Assembly: GCF_032854445.1 (NCBI RefSeq)
Contig: NC_088298.1
Location: 12,017,504 to 12,081,503 of the forward strand
DNA from: Liolophura sinensis
Lineage: Eukaryota; Mollusca; Polyplacophora; Chitonida; Chitonidae
DNA: 64,000 nucleotides
Reading direction: 5' to 3'
Part shown: piece by piece, positions 25,101 through 31,062 of the stretch
How positions within the stretch are numbered: the stretch's first letter is position 1
Layout of the letters: each line of letters opens with the position of its first letter
Notes under the pieces: model-generated
The model's database searches: none
What the model saw: only the letters and a program-made list of their open reading frames with translations
Told to the model about the DNA's origin: nothing
Position numbers and translations under genes: made by a program

Positions 25101-26448
25101 GGTCGGGAATTTATGCGGCAGGTAACATGATCCTTGAGAGACTGAAATCGGAGCACGTGGTGAACGTTATGCAGACAGTACATCAGCTAAGAGCAATTAG
25201 GCCACAGTTCATCTACTCCCCGGTAAGTCACCGTACATCAACTGAGAGTCTTCATGCCACAGTTCATCTAATCCCTTGTAAGTCACAGTACATCAGCTGA
25301 GAGTCATCAGGCCACAGTTCATCTACTCCCCGGTAAGTCACCGTACATCAGCTGAGCGTCATCAGGCCAACGTTCATCTACACCCCGGTAAGTCACCGTT
25401 CATCTACACCCCGGTAAGTCACCGTACATGAGCTGAGAGCCTTCAGGCCACAGTTCATCTACTCCCTGGTAAGTCACCCTACATGAGCTGAGAGCCATCA
25501 AGCCAACGTTTATCTACTCCCTGGTAAGTCACCCTACATGAGCTGAGAGCCATCAGGCCACAGTTTATCTGCTCCCCGGTATGTCACCCCTGTAAGTCAC
25601 CCGATATCAGCTGAGAGCCATCAGGCCACAGTTCATCTACTCCCCGGTAAGTCACCCTACATCAGCTGAAGGCCATCAGCTCCCTTCATCTACTCCCTGG
25701 TAAGTCACCCTACATCAGCTGAGATCCATCAGGCCACAGTTCATCTACTCCCCGGTAAGTCACCCTACATCAGCTGAGAGCCATCAGGGCACAGTTCACC
25801 TCCTCCGCGGTAACATCAGCTGAGGGCCATATTTCATCTGCCTTGAACATTTCAACATTGTTCATTTCATTCCTTAATTCAGATTTTATACCTTAATGCT
25901 TCTGCCGATTTTTTTTGTTCAGTTTCAGGCCCATTCATACAATATCAAACTGCAACGTCTCAAGGAATAAACGAAATAGCATTATACCACTTGATTATTA
26001 CATAAGAGAAGGATTTTTCTGTACAGTCTGTCATGCGATTGGCTTAACTGGTAGTATATTGATAGTTACAGCCATGTACGGTTATTCCGAAACATTCAAG
26101 GGGCATCTGGAGGAACTACTGAAGAGTACTGAAATTCGTGTTGTTTACACGTGTTTGTTTTGATGCGTCATCAATTTACCTATCTCTCAACACTTATAAA
26201 TATGAGCCTCAGTTTATCATGCTGTCTTTTGAAAGATGATAATACGAAGTTTTTATAACACGTTATAAGCCGTTTCTACAAATGTTAGGCTAAATGCGTT
26301 TTCAGAGTGAAGTACATCGAACTTTTCTAGTTCTCTCATCCTCTCCCGCTATCCTGCTTCTCTCTGTTCACAGGAGCAATATTCCTGCTGTTACCAGGTG
26401 GCGAAGGCGTTCCTGCAGAATTTCCATGGTTACCAGAATTTCAGTTGA
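1023..26448 (+). CDS. Receptor-type protein tyrosine phosphatase, EGF/fucolectin ectodomain (27 visible exons, 5' incomplete)
   Basis: Splicing 27 exons gives 1129 visible residues and a TGA at 26446-26448. Domain order: EGF-like (1-45), FTP lectin (46-182), six EGF-like (183-460), transmembrane helix (about 478-500), juxtamembrane region with YENF, YENV and YENC, PTP D1 (about 555-840) and PTP D2 (about 890-1125). The protein should sit in the plasma membrane, bind ligand or glycan outside and dephosphorylate phosphotyrosine inside. All junction phases agree and every intron is GT/AG. The signal peptide and any earlier modules lie left of position 1. No canonical AATAAA follows within 250 bp of the stop; TATAAA at 26523-26528 is a weak candidate. 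Introns not listed separately hold nothing I recognise. Which named RPTP class it belongs to is uncertain; the EGF plus FTP ectodomain fits none of the vertebrate classes I know. Confidence -1.
1318..1891 (+). mobile_element. MITE copy A, TTAA-flanked, non-autonomous DNA transposon
   Basis: This 574-bp element is flanked by TTAA (1318-1321 and 1888-1891) with short terminal inverted repeats GGAGAA / TTCTCC. Its interior matches 55584-56120 in the opposite orientation over nearly its whole length, including shared stretches on both sides of 'taatttatcaacttgaggta'. It has no coding capacity. TTAA target duplications suggest a piggyBac-like source, but I cannot see a transposase to confirm it. 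Confidence -1.
1892..2737. other. Intron sequence, nothing recognised
   Basis: AT-rich intron between the first EGF exon and the lectin exons. Short open frames occur but show no domain motif and no splice-consistent exon. Confidence -1.
2738..2944 (+). CDS. RPTP exon 2: fucolectin (FTP) lectin domain, first half
   Basis: Acceptor ttctag ends at 2737 and donor gtgagt starts at 2945; phase 1-1. It encodes [12 protein letters not shown], then a [17 protein letters not shown] segment, PYWTVDL and VVNRDDCC. This order (NVA-KP-QSS, AVD, C-H, WxVDL, NRxDCC) is the hallmark of the fucolectin/tachylectin-4/pentraxin-1 group of F5/8-type domains. These bind fucose or other sugars and often a calcium ion. 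Confidence -1.
3096..3299 (+). CDS. RPTP exon 3: fucolectin (FTP) lectin domain, second half
   Basis: Acceptor tttag ends at 3095 and donor gtaaga starts at 3300; phase 1-1. It completes the cysteine codon split at 2944 and continues [14 protein letters not shown], ending [11 protein letters not shown]...[10 protein letters not shown], the usual end of an FTP domain. After NRDDCC, family members commonly carry an arginine that helps hold fucose; here the residues are QDQL, so sugar specificity may differ. That last point is inference. Confidence -1.
3300..4818. other. Intron, nothing recognised
   Basis: About 1.5 kb of AT-rich intron between the lectin domain and the first SINE. The ORFs at 3718-3933 and 3805-4044 overlap in antisense and show no motif. 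Confidence -1.
4819..5089 (+). mobile_element. tRNA-derived SINE (family 1), nearly full length
   Basis: The head reads ggcctccgtggctcagtcgg and carries a tRNA-like A box; a B-box-like gagttcaagtcc follows about 70 bases on. The body contains ccaccataatgctggccgcc and gtataagtgaaata, then acggcgtaaaacac and an (AAAT)n tail. This is the best reference copy for the family in this window. It lies in an RPTP intron. Confidence -1.
5545..5682 (+). CDS. RPTP exon 4: EGF-like module 2
   Basis: Acceptor gtag ends at 5544 and donor gtgatg starts at 5683; 138 nt, phase 1-1. Eight cysteines include [16 protein letters not shown] and APGWTGNTC. It is a textbook module and lies directly after the lectin domain in the spliced protein. 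Confidence -1.
5941..6125 (+). mobile_element. SINE family 1, 5'-truncated
   Basis: Begins at the B-box region (gagttcaagtccagctcatg) and runs to a degraded tail (caccaatcaaaatcaaa). It lacks the tRNA head and ends about 55 bases before the next EGF exon. Confidence -1.
6180..6317 (+). CDS. RPTP exon 5: EGF-like module 3
   Basis: Acceptor tgtag ends at 6179 and donor gtacgt starts at 6318; 138 nt, phase 1-1. All eight cysteines are kept ([24 protein letters not shown]), but the usual APGWTG is LAGLGG, so this copy has diverged more than its neighbours. Confidence -1.
6355..6563 (+). mobile_element. SINE family 1, 5'-truncated
   Basis: Starts at gatgcggtcgctgtgagttc, keeps the full body and ends in an A-rich then aataataat tail. 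It sits about 40 bases after the donor of EGF module 3. Confidence -1.
6732..6869 (+). CDS. RPTP exon 6: EGF-like module 4
   Basis: Acceptor ttacag ends at 6731 and donor gtatta starts at 6870; 138 nt, phase 1-1. Eight cysteines with [17 protein letters not shown] and APGWTGSDC. Confidence -1.
7230..7394 (+). mobile_element. SINE family 1, internally deleted
   Basis: Keeps the region from gtgagttcaa to ccaccataatgctggccgcc and an aaataaataaa tail. Part of the middle (the cccgggctctgcccgg stretch) is missing. Confidence -1.
7467..7604 (+). CDS. RPTP exon 7: EGF-like module 5
   Basis: Acceptor ccaccag ends at 7466 and donor gtcagt starts at 7605; 138 nt, phase 1-1. Eight cysteines with GTYGIMC, GRCRC, SEVC and APGWTGNRC. 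Confidence -1.
7979..8052 (+). repeat. Two-copy 37-bp direct repeat
   Basis: The segment beginning gcagtgtgttttgccgtaaa occurs at 7979 and again at 8016 in the intron between EGF modules 5 and 6. Confidence -1.
8300..8434 (+). CDS. RPTP exon 8: EGF-like module 6
   Basis: Acceptor catag ends at 8299 and donor gtaagc starts at 8435; 135 nt, phase 1-1. Eight cysteines ([25 protein letters not shown]). The C-terminal loop reads AGDSRGEG instead of APGWTG. Confidence -1.
8435..9367. other. Intron, nothing recognised
   Basis: AT-rich intron between EGF modules 6 and 7. I saw no repeat array or transposon remnant. Confidence -1.
9368..9514 (+). CDS. RPTP exon 9: EGF-like module 7
   Basis: Acceptor gacag ends at 9367 and donor gtgagc starts at 9515; 147 nt, phase 1-1. 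Eight cysteines ([25 protein letters not shown]). The last loop is EGMPDSKTC and a short LVPVR linker leads to the membrane exon. It is the most membrane-proximal module. Confidence -1.
9515..10283. other. Intron, nothing recognised
   Basis: Intron between the last EGF module and the transmembrane exon. No repeat or exon signal was found. Confidence -1.
10284..10416 (+). CDS. RPTP exon 10: transmembrane segment
   Basis: Acceptor caacag ends at 10283 and donor gtaaga starts at 10417; phase 1 in, 2 out. After a short stalk it encodes the hydrophobic stretch [20 protein letters not shown] followed by CLSQ, a single-pass helix with small-residue packing (GGxxGG). This fixes the topology: EGF and lectin outside, phosphatase inside. 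Confidence -1.
10877..10944 (+). CDS. RPTP exon 11: juxtamembrane basic exon
   Basis: Acceptor tacag ends at 10876 and donor gtaagt starts at 10945; phase 2 in, 1 out. It encodes a basic stop-transfer stretch (KKANRARNS) and the motif LYENF, the first of three YEN sites. Confidence -1.
10945..11924. other. Intron, no feature recognised before the 44-bp array
   Basis: Two loosely similar segments (around 11350-11480 and 11520-11650) share pieces such as cttgcttaagtgcatg and gggtaattattttcataat, suggesting an old degenerate duplication. Nothing coding was seen. Confidence -1.
11925..12806 (+). repeat. 44-bp minisatellite, about 20 copies
   Basis: The unit contains atccatgcgtctttccaac followed by a variable catcattgaaaactg block and ttgactgcttt. 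The period is exactly 44 bp (for example 11931 to 11975). Variants at three positions (catcatt / cttcatt / cataatt and aaaactg / aaagctg) alternate along the array, which indicates unequal exchange between copies. It lies in the intron before the phosphatase domain. Confidence -1.
13127..13302 (+). CDS. RPTP exon 12: juxtamembrane to PTP D1 N-terminal helices
   Basis: Acceptor ttacag ends at 13126 and donor gtacaa starts at 13303; phase 1 in, 0 out. It encodes [15 protein letters not shown], giving two more YEN motifs, then an acidic helix region ([19 protein letters not shown]) that leads into the PTP fold. Confidence -1.
13345..13535 (-). mobile_element. SINE family 1, truncated, reverse orientation
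   Basis: The poly(ATTT) at 13345-13368 is the tail and the body runs to about 13450. The distal part is replaced by three copies of a 23-bp unit (ttctcagatacggctggccg...). It begins about 45 bases after the exon 12 donor. Confidence -1.
14021..14188 (+). repeat. 52-bp tandem duplication of a splice acceptor and exon start
   Basis: The intron end plus first bases of exon 13 (ttctttctacaggagatccc) is repeated three times before the real exon. AG or equivalent positions fall at 14031-14032, 14083-14084, 14135-14136 (AG lost, reads TG) and the used site 14187-14188. Spacing is 52 bp each time. Use of copy 1 or copy 2 gives an in-frame stop within about 30 codons, so only the last acceptor is productive. 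Confidence -1.
14189..14273 (+). CDS. RPTP exon 13: D1 phosphotyrosine-recognition loop
   Basis: Acceptor tgcag ends at 14188 and donor gtgagt starts at 14274; phase 0 in, 1 out. It encodes [20 protein letters not shown] then NRYRHVLP. The KNRY motif of active PTP domains, which sets pocket depth for phosphotyrosine, is intact. Confidence -1.
14390..14663 (+). mobile_element. SINE family 1, near full length, diverged head
   Basis: The tRNA head is degraded (gctgaggtggttagcatgtc). The body and a long aaataaataaataaa tail are kept. Confidence -1.
15111..15187 (+). CDS. RPTP exon 14: D1 YINASYID
   Basis: Acceptor tacag ends at 15110 and donor gtaagt starts at 15188. It encodes [19 protein letters not shown] then INASYID, the conserved core strand of PTP domains. 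A short (TA)n precedes the acceptor. Confidence -1.
15404..15440 (+). CDS. RPTP exon 15: D1 micro-exon
   Basis: A 37-nt exon: acceptor ttcag ends at 15403 and donor gtaata starts at 15441; phase 0 in, 1 out. It encodes [12 protein letters not shown], which leads into the GP(T/L) motif on the next exon. Confidence -1.
15605..15712 (+). repeat. Short C-rich tandem repeat (about 16-17 bp unit)
   Basis: About seven copies of cacaccgcatccctcc with small changes. The ORFs on both strands here are produced by the repeat. Confidence -1.
16000..16097 (+). CDS. RPTP exon 16: D1 FWxMVW block
   Basis: Acceptor ttcag ends at 15999 and donor gtaggt starts at 16098; phase 1 in, 0 out. It encodes [18 protein letters not shown] then [15 protein letters not shown], all conserved PTP core motifs. 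Confidence -1.
16586..16705 (+). CDS. RPTP exon 17: D1 KCDQYWP block
   Basis: Acceptor accag ends at 16585 and donor gtaaat starts at 16706; phase 0-0, 120 nt. It encodes [20 protein letters not shown] and then [11 protein letters not shown]. Confidence -1.
16968..17128 (-). mobile_element. SINE family 1 with intact tRNA head, internal deletion, reverse
   Basis: On the minus strand the head reads ggggcctccgtggctcagtt and is well preserved. Much of the body between the B box and the acggcg tail is missing. Confidence -1.
17382..17530 (+). CDS. RPTP exon 18: D1 WPD-loop region
   Basis: Acceptor cgcag ends at 17381 and donor gtaact starts at 17531; phase 0 in, 2 out. It encodes [17 protein letters not shown], the WPD loop with serine in place of proline (WSD), and ends in PTVVHC, where the catalytic cysteine lies just before the intron. 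The general-acid aspartate is kept. Confidence -1.
17531..18664. other. Intron splitting the catalytic motif
   Basis: The 1.1-kb intron interrupts the serine codon after the catalytic cysteine. It contains weakly repeated pieces (gaataacgagtaacg-like) around 17900-18450 but no recognised element. Confidence -1.
18665..18800 (+). CDS. RPTP exon 19: D1 catalytic P-loop
   Basis: Acceptor tttag ends at 18664 and donor gtaagt starts at 18801; phase 2 in, 0 out. Joined to exon 18 it gives [16 protein letters not shown], the full HCx5R signature of an active classical PTP, followed by [12 protein letters not shown]. Confidence -1.
19097..19234 (+). CDS. RPTP exon 20: D1 Q-loop and inter-domain start
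   Basis: Acceptor cgcag ends at 19096 and donor gtaagt starts at 19235; phase 0-0. It encodes [14 protein letters not shown], the glutamine-containing Q loop that positions water for hydrolysis, then the D1-D2 linker ending IASEFL. Confidence -1.
19244..19565 (+). repeat. About 64-bp minisatellite starting next to a splice donor
   Basis: Five copies of a unit containing gtacaaatctggtgtac, gtgggttttcagttgttg and a (gatgat)n stretch. The first copy begins about 10 bases after the exon 20 donor. Confidence -1.
19693..19840 (+). mobile_element. SINE family 1, 3' part only
   Basis: Starts at ggacaggtctgccagcaacc and runs through the body to an aaataaataaataaa tail. Confidence -1.
20058..20148 (+). 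CDS. RPTP exon 21: D1-D2 linker and D2 start
   Basis: Acceptor tgcag ends at 20057 and donor gtaagt starts at 20149; phase 0 in, 1 out. It encodes [16 protein letters not shown] then [14 protein letters not shown]. The KNRY tyrosine is replaced (KNRS), a first sign that D2 is not catalytic. Confidence -1.
20268..20298 (-). other. G-rich tract, G-quadruplex candidate on the minus strand
   Basis: The plus strand has runs of four to six C separated by one to three bases (caccccaccccccgcccccg and onward). The minus strand therefore carries at least four G4+ runs with very short loops inside the intron after exon 21. Confidence -1.
20632..20705 (+). CDS. RPTP exon 22: D2 YINA block
   Basis: Acceptor tttcag ends at 20631 and donor gtgagt starts at 20706; phase 1 in, 0 out. 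It encodes [17 protein letters not shown] then INAIFVP. Confidence -1.
20820..21790. repeat. Inverted block of about 180-bp degenerate repeats
   Basis: Subrepeats with tgacgtcaggtgacgtcac, ggcgctaaacg and agcacgtagagatttcatac occur in one orientation at about 20860-21130. They occur in the opposite orientation (acctaacgccagacgcc, ccaagtatgaaatctctac) at about 21290-21780. The centre, 21120-21150, is a (gaact)n run. The layout suggests a large fold-back element with internal repeats. Confidence -1.
22294..22422 (+). CDS. RPTP exon 23: D2 VTQTPL / FWRLVYE block
   Basis: Acceptor tgcag ends at 22293 and donor gtacat starts at 22423; phase 0-0. It encodes [20 protein letters not shown] then [20 protein letters not shown]. 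Confidence -1.
22480..22760 (+). mobile_element. SINE family 2, 5'-truncated
   Basis: Shares ggtagatccgg, aaaagaggaagttgt, gcttcctcacttgg, gagcggtggaaatcc and the ending gcactcactcactcg with the fuller copy at 42676-43028. The tRNA-like head is absent. Confidence -1.
23071..23190 (+). mobile_element. SINE family 1, short 3' fragment
   Basis: Covers gagaaggtctggcagcaa to gtacggtgtaaaacacc with an internal deletion and no long tail. Confidence -1.
23675..23806 (+). CDS. RPTP exon 24: D2 KYWP block
   Basis: Acceptor tacag ends at 23674 and donor gtaagt starts at 23807; phase 0-0. It encodes [20 protein letters not shown] and then TLILHYMTE. Confidence -1.
24015..24048 (+). repeat. (acaag)n microsatellite
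   Basis: A run of the pentanucleotide gacaa in the intron before exon 25. Confidence -1.
24120..24277 (+). CDS. RPTP exon 25: D2 WPS loop and pseudo-catalytic Cys
   Basis: Acceptor tgcag ends at 24119 and donor gtgagt starts at 24278; phase 0 in, 2 out. It encodes [30 protein letters not shown] and DTIVHCL. The WPD aspartate is replaced by serine. Another reading frame of this exon is longer without stops, but this frame carries the family motifs. Confidence -1.
24411..24655 (+). mobile_element. SINE family 1, near full length
   Basis: The head begins gggcctccgtggttatagcg. It ends with acggtgtaaaacacc and an aaataaataaat tail. Confidence -1.
25087..25222 (+). CDS. RPTP exon 26: D2 degenerate P-loop
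   Basis: Acceptor tccag ends at 25086 and donor gtaagt starts at 25223; phase 2 in, 0 out. With exon 25 it gives [15 protein letters not shown]. The Cys and Arg of Cx5R are kept but the usual AGxGR glycines and small residues are not, so D2 is probably a binding or regulatory pseudophosphatase. Confidence -1.
25177..25830 (+). repeat. 55-bp tandem array of exon end plus splice donor, about 11 copies
   Basis: The last 45 bases of exon 26 and the first 10 bases of the intron are amplified. Each unit has a catcagctgagagccatca-like part, ccacagttcatctactcccc and ggtaagtcacc. Donor-like GTAAGT occurs at 25223 (used), 25278, 25333, 25388 and further on, 55 bp apart. Reading through the first donor reaches a TGA about 25 codons later. 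Confidence -1.
26374..26448 (+). CDS. RPTP exon 27: terminal exon with stop
   Basis: Acceptor cacag ends at 26373. It encodes [20 protein letters not shown] then QNFS and TGA. The sequence EQYxxxYxVAxxFL is the usual C-terminal helix of a D2 domain, which supports this as the true protein end. Confidence -1.
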   Translation, partial: EQYSCCYQVAKAFLQNFHGYQNFS

Positions 26449-26769
26449 ACCGTTGTGTACCATTGTTTGTCTATATAACCTTGTCATGTAGATACATGTG
26501 TATGTTGTATATATTCTTTGTATATAAAATCCAATTCGTTCTGAAGATTGCGTTTGGAGATTTCATGTGTAACTGGAAGAACTCAAATTTTTAGAACGAT
26601 GCGCTATAATATACTTTTATTTCAAATTCTTTCTTGCACGTAAAACGTTTGGGAGTGGGGACCAGGAATATCGGGGACCCGACCTTGTGTCAAAATGTTA
26701 ACTTCCAGTATCAAAAGCGAACTGTAGTGATGGGATTTTAAATTTTGGCCCAAGCCAGAAATGGCTTTG

Positions 26770-29550
26770 TGGAATCAGCCCCTAACTGTCTGTTTGTGAA
26801 ATAGGCCCCTAACTCTTTGTATGTGGAATAGGCCCCTATCTCTCTATTTATGGAATAGGCCCCTAACTCTCTGTTTGTGTAATAGGCCCCTAACTCTCTG
26901 TTTGTGGAATAGGCCCCTAACTCTCTGTTTGTAGAATAGGCCCCTAACTCTCTGTTTATGGAATAGGCCCCTAACTCTCTGTTTGTGGAATCGGGCCCTA
27001 ACTTTCTATTTGTGGAATCAGCCCCTAACTCTGTTTGTGGAATCAGCCCCTAACTCTCTGTTTGTGGAATAGGCCCCTAACTCTCTGTTTGTGGAATAGG
27101 CCCCTAACTCTCTGTTTGTGGAATCAGCCCCTAACTCTGTTTGTGGAATCAGCCCCTAACTCTCTGTTTGTGGAATAGGCCCCTAACTCTCTGTTTGTGG
27201 AATAGGCCCCTAACTCTCTGTTTGTGAAATAGGCCCCTAACTGTCTGTTTGTGGAATAGGCCCCTAACTCTCTGTTTGTGGAAGAGGCTCCTAACTCTCT
27301 GTTTATGGAATAGGCCCCTAACTCTCTATTTGTGGAATCAGCCCCTAACTCTGTTTGTGGAATCAGCCCCTAACTCTCTGTTTGTGGAATAGGCCCCTAA
27401 CTCTCTGTTTGTGGAATAGGCCCCTAACTCTCTGTTTGTGAAATAGGCCCTTAACTCTCTGTTTGTGGAATAGGCCCCTAACTCTCTGTTTATGGAATAG
27501 GCCCCTAACTCTCTGCTTGTGGAATCGGCCCCTAACTCTCTGCTTGTGTAATAGGCCCCTCACTCTCTGTTTCTGGAATCAGCCCGTCACTCTCTGTGGA
27601 ATCAGCCACTAACACTCTGTTTGTGGAATCAGGCCCCCACCTCTCTGTTTGTGGAATAGGCCCCTAACTCTCTGTTTGTGGAATAGGTCCCTAACTCTCT
27701 GTTTGTGGAATCGGCCCCTATCTCTGTTTGTAGAATCGGCGCCTAACTCTCTGTGGAATCAGCCGCTAACTCTCTGTGGAATCAGCCGCTAACTCTCTGT
27801 TTGTGGACTAGGCCCCTAACTCTCTGTGGAATCAGCCCCTAACTCTCTGTGGAATCAGCCGCTAACTCTCTGTGGAATAGGCCGCTAACTCTCTGTGGCA
27901 TCGGTCCGTAACTCTCTGTGGAATCAGCTGGTAACTCTCTGTTTGTGGAATCAGCCGCTAACTCTCTGTGGAATCAGCCGCTAACTCTCTGTTTGTGGAA
28001 TCAGGCCCTAACTCTCTGTGGAATCAGCCGCTAACTCTGTTTGTGGACTAGACCCCTAACTCTCTGTGGAATCAGCCGCTAACTCTCTGTTTGTGGAATC
28101 AGGCCCTAACTCTCTGTGGAATCAGCCGCTAACTCTCTGTTTGTGGAATCAGGCCCTAACTCTCTGTGGAATAGGCCCCTAACTCTCTGTTTGTGGAATC
28201 AGGCCCTAACTCTCTGTGGAATCAGCCACTAAGTCTGTTTGTGGACTAGGCCCCTAACTCTCTGTGGAATAGGCCCCTAACGGTCTGTGGAATCAGCCGC
28301 TAACTCTCTGTGGAATCAGCCGCTAACTCTCTGTTTGTGGAATCAGCCCCTAACTCTCTGTGGAATCAGCCGCTAACTGTTTCTGGACTAGGCCCCTAAC
28401 TCTCTGTGGAATAGGCCCCTAACTCTCTGTTTGTGGAATCAACCGCTAACTCTCTGTGGAATCAGCCGCCAACTCTCTCTTTGTGGAATCAGGCCCTAAC
28501 TCTGTGTGGAATCAGCCGCTAACTCTCTGTTTGTGGACTAGGCCCCTCTCCGTGGAATAGGCCCCTAACTGTCTGCGGAATCAGCCGCTAACTCTCTGTG
28601 GAATCAGCCGCTAACTCTTTGTTTGCGGAATCAGCCGCTAACTCTCTGTGGAATAGGCCCCTAACTCTCTGTTTGTGGAATCAGCCGCTAACTCTCTGTG
28701 GAATAGGCCCCTAACTCTCTGTTTGTGGAATCAGGCCCTAACTCTCTGTGGAATCAGCCCCTAACTCTCTGTTTGTGGACTAGGCCCCTAACTCTCTGTG
28801 GAATCAGCCGCTAACTCTCTGTTTGTGGAATCAGGCCTTAACTCTCTGTGGAATCAGCTGCTAACCCTCTGTTTGTGGAATCAGTCCCTAACTCTCTGTG
28901 GAATAGGCCCCTAACTCTCTGTGGAATAGGCCGCTAACTCTCTGTGGAATAGGCGGCTAATTCTCTGTGGAATCAGCCGCTAACTCTCTGTTTGTGGAAT
29001 CGGCCCCTAGGCCCCTCACTCTCTGTGGAATCAGCCGCTAACTCTCTGTTTGTGGACTAGGCCCCTAGCTCTCTGTGGAATCGGCCCCTAACTCTCTGTT
29101 TGTGGACTAGGCCCCTAACTCTCTGTTTGTGGAATCGGCCCCTATCTCTGTTTGTGGAATCGGCGCCTAACTCTCTGTGGAATCGGTCCGTAACTCTCTG
29201 TGGAATCAGCTGCTAGCTCTCTGTTTGTGGAATCAGCCGCTAACTCTCTGTTTGTGGAATCAGCCGCTAACTCTCTGTGGAATCAGCCGATAACTCTCTG
29301 TTTGTGGAATCAGGCCCTAACTCTCTGTGGAATCAGCCCCTAACTCTCTGTGGAATAGGCCGCTAACTCTCTGGGATCAGCCGCTAACTCTCTGTTTGTG
29401 GAATCAGGCCCTAACTCTCTTTGGAATGGGCCGCTAACTCTCTGTTTGTGGACTAGGCCCCTAACTCTCTGTGGAATCGGCCCCTAACTCTCTGTTTGTG
29501 GACTAGGCCCCTAACTCTCTGTGGAATCGGCCCCTAACTCTCTCTTGGTG
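26770..29550 (+). repeat. Satellite array of 27-bp and 23-bp units between convergent genes
   Basis: More than 100 units built from ctaactctctgtttgtggaa followed by taggccc or tcagccg. The long form is 27 bp; the short form lacks tttg and is 23 bp. The first part (to about 27570) is almost only long units, and the rest mixes long and short units. It separates the 3' ends of the phosphatase and the phosphodiesterase. Any ORF here is a repeat artefact. Confidence -1.
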
Positions 29551-29564
29551 GCATAATAGGTCCG

Positions 29565-29808
29565 TGACAATATTTCACTTATACGAGGGCGACCAGCATT
29601 ATGGTGGGAGGAAACCGGTCAGAGCCCGGTGAAAACCCACGACCATCCGCAGGTTGCTGCAAGACCATCCGCAGGTTGCTGAAAAACCATCCCACGTACG
29701 CCCGGAAAGGAAGCCAGCCTGGCTTGAACTCACAGCAGCCGCATTGGTGAGAGGCTCCTGGGTCATTACTCTGCGCTAACGCGCTCACCAAGTGAGCCAC
29801 GGAGGCCC
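29565..29808 (-). mobile_element. SINE family 1, near full length, reverse
   Basis: The minus-strand head is gggcctccgtggctcacttg and is intact. A short stretch around accatccgcaggttgctg is duplicated inside the body. It directly follows the satellite. Confidence -1.
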
Positions 29809-30540
29809 TCAAATCAATTGTTCACGGACATATAAAATGGTTCATGAGGATTCTGGAAAAGTATACAAGCACAAAACAAATTGCTTAAAATTAAAAGGTA
29901 ATTTATTCTTGAGATGAAGGATAACATGGCCGTTTGACAAATCATGTTGCTATTTATATAGTGATCACTCCAGCAAGATGGTAAGGAATAACTTAGATTT
30001 TACACGGTCTGGAAAGTAAAGATAGCCTTAATGTTCACAACAGGTGGGTCCAGTTGTTTAAAGCCATATTAGGACTAAAGCCCGGTATTAAAGTAGTCCA
30101 GACTAAAGTGTCATTTACTTTTTATTAGGATGAGACTGGTATTAAGATTTAAATCTGCTTTAACTTCAATACACTTTTAAACAACTGGCCCCAGAGCATG
30201 AACAAAGCAACTTCAGCGTCACGGAAACACGTATGTAAAGAAAAACTAAATCTTCACACAACTGGAAGGTATGGAATAACATAAGTCTTCACGCCTGCAA
30301 ACTTCAGAATTTGGAGTAAAGCAGTCTTCACACCGGTGAGACAGTAAAGTTGGAAAGTAGGGAGTAATTTACTCTCCTCATCAGACAGAAAAAAAAGAAA
30401 CGGAAGTCATCACACAAGCAGAAGAATGAGTAATGTAAGTCTTTTCCCAGTCGGAAAACTTACTGTTCACACCTCCCTGAATGCACGAAACACCTACACA
30501 CAACCGGAAAATAAGGAGTAACTTACTCGTCATGCATACG
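29809..30540. other. Intergenic, nothing recognised
   Basis: Between the SINE and the 33-bp array. The sequence from about 30200 contains faint irregular copies of the following array (for example cttcacacaactgg, agtaacttac) and may be its decayed edge. Confidence -1.
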
Positions 30541-31062
30541 GCTGGATAGAGTAACTTGCGTCTTCACACTCTGGGAAAATAAAGAGTAACTTGCGTCTTC
30601 ACACTCTGGGAAAATAAAGAGTAACTTGCGTCTTAACACTCTGGGAAAATAAAGAGTAACTTGAGTCTTCACACTCTGGGAAAATAAAGAGTAACTTGCG
30701 TCTTCACACAGCCAAAATGAGGAGTAACTTGCGTCTTCACACAGCCAAAATGAGGAGTAACTTGCGTCTTCACACAGCCAAAATGAGGAGTAACTAGCGT
30801 CTTCACACAGCCAAAATGGGGAGTAACTTGCGTCTCCACAAAGCCAAAATGAGTAGCTTGCGTCTTCACACAGCCAAAATGAGGAGTAACTTGCGTCTTC
30901 ACACAGCCAAAATGAGGAGTAACTTGCGTCTTCACATAGCCAAAATGAGTAGCTTGCATCTTCACACAGCCAAAATGAGGAGTAACTTGCGTCTTCACAC
31001 AGCCAAAATGAGGAGTAACTTGCGTCTTCACACAGCCAAAGTGAGGAGTAACTTGCGTCTCT
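30541..31062 (+). repeat. 33-bp minisatellite, about 16 copies, two subtypes
   Basis: The first four to five units carry cactctgggaaaataaagag and the rest cacacagccaaaatgaggag, each followed by taacttgcgtctt. Because 33 is a multiple of three, long frames stay open on both strands (182 and 120 aa minus, 125 aa plus). None looks like a real protein. Confidence -1.

Noticed and set aside
27363-27563. Minus ORF with GLFHKQRVRG repeats
   Set aside because: Produced by the 27-bp satellite; the unit is a multiple of three so the frame stays open by chance.
26770-29550. CRISPR-like array
   Set aside because: No unique spacers, variable unit length and a clearly animal genome; it is a satellite.
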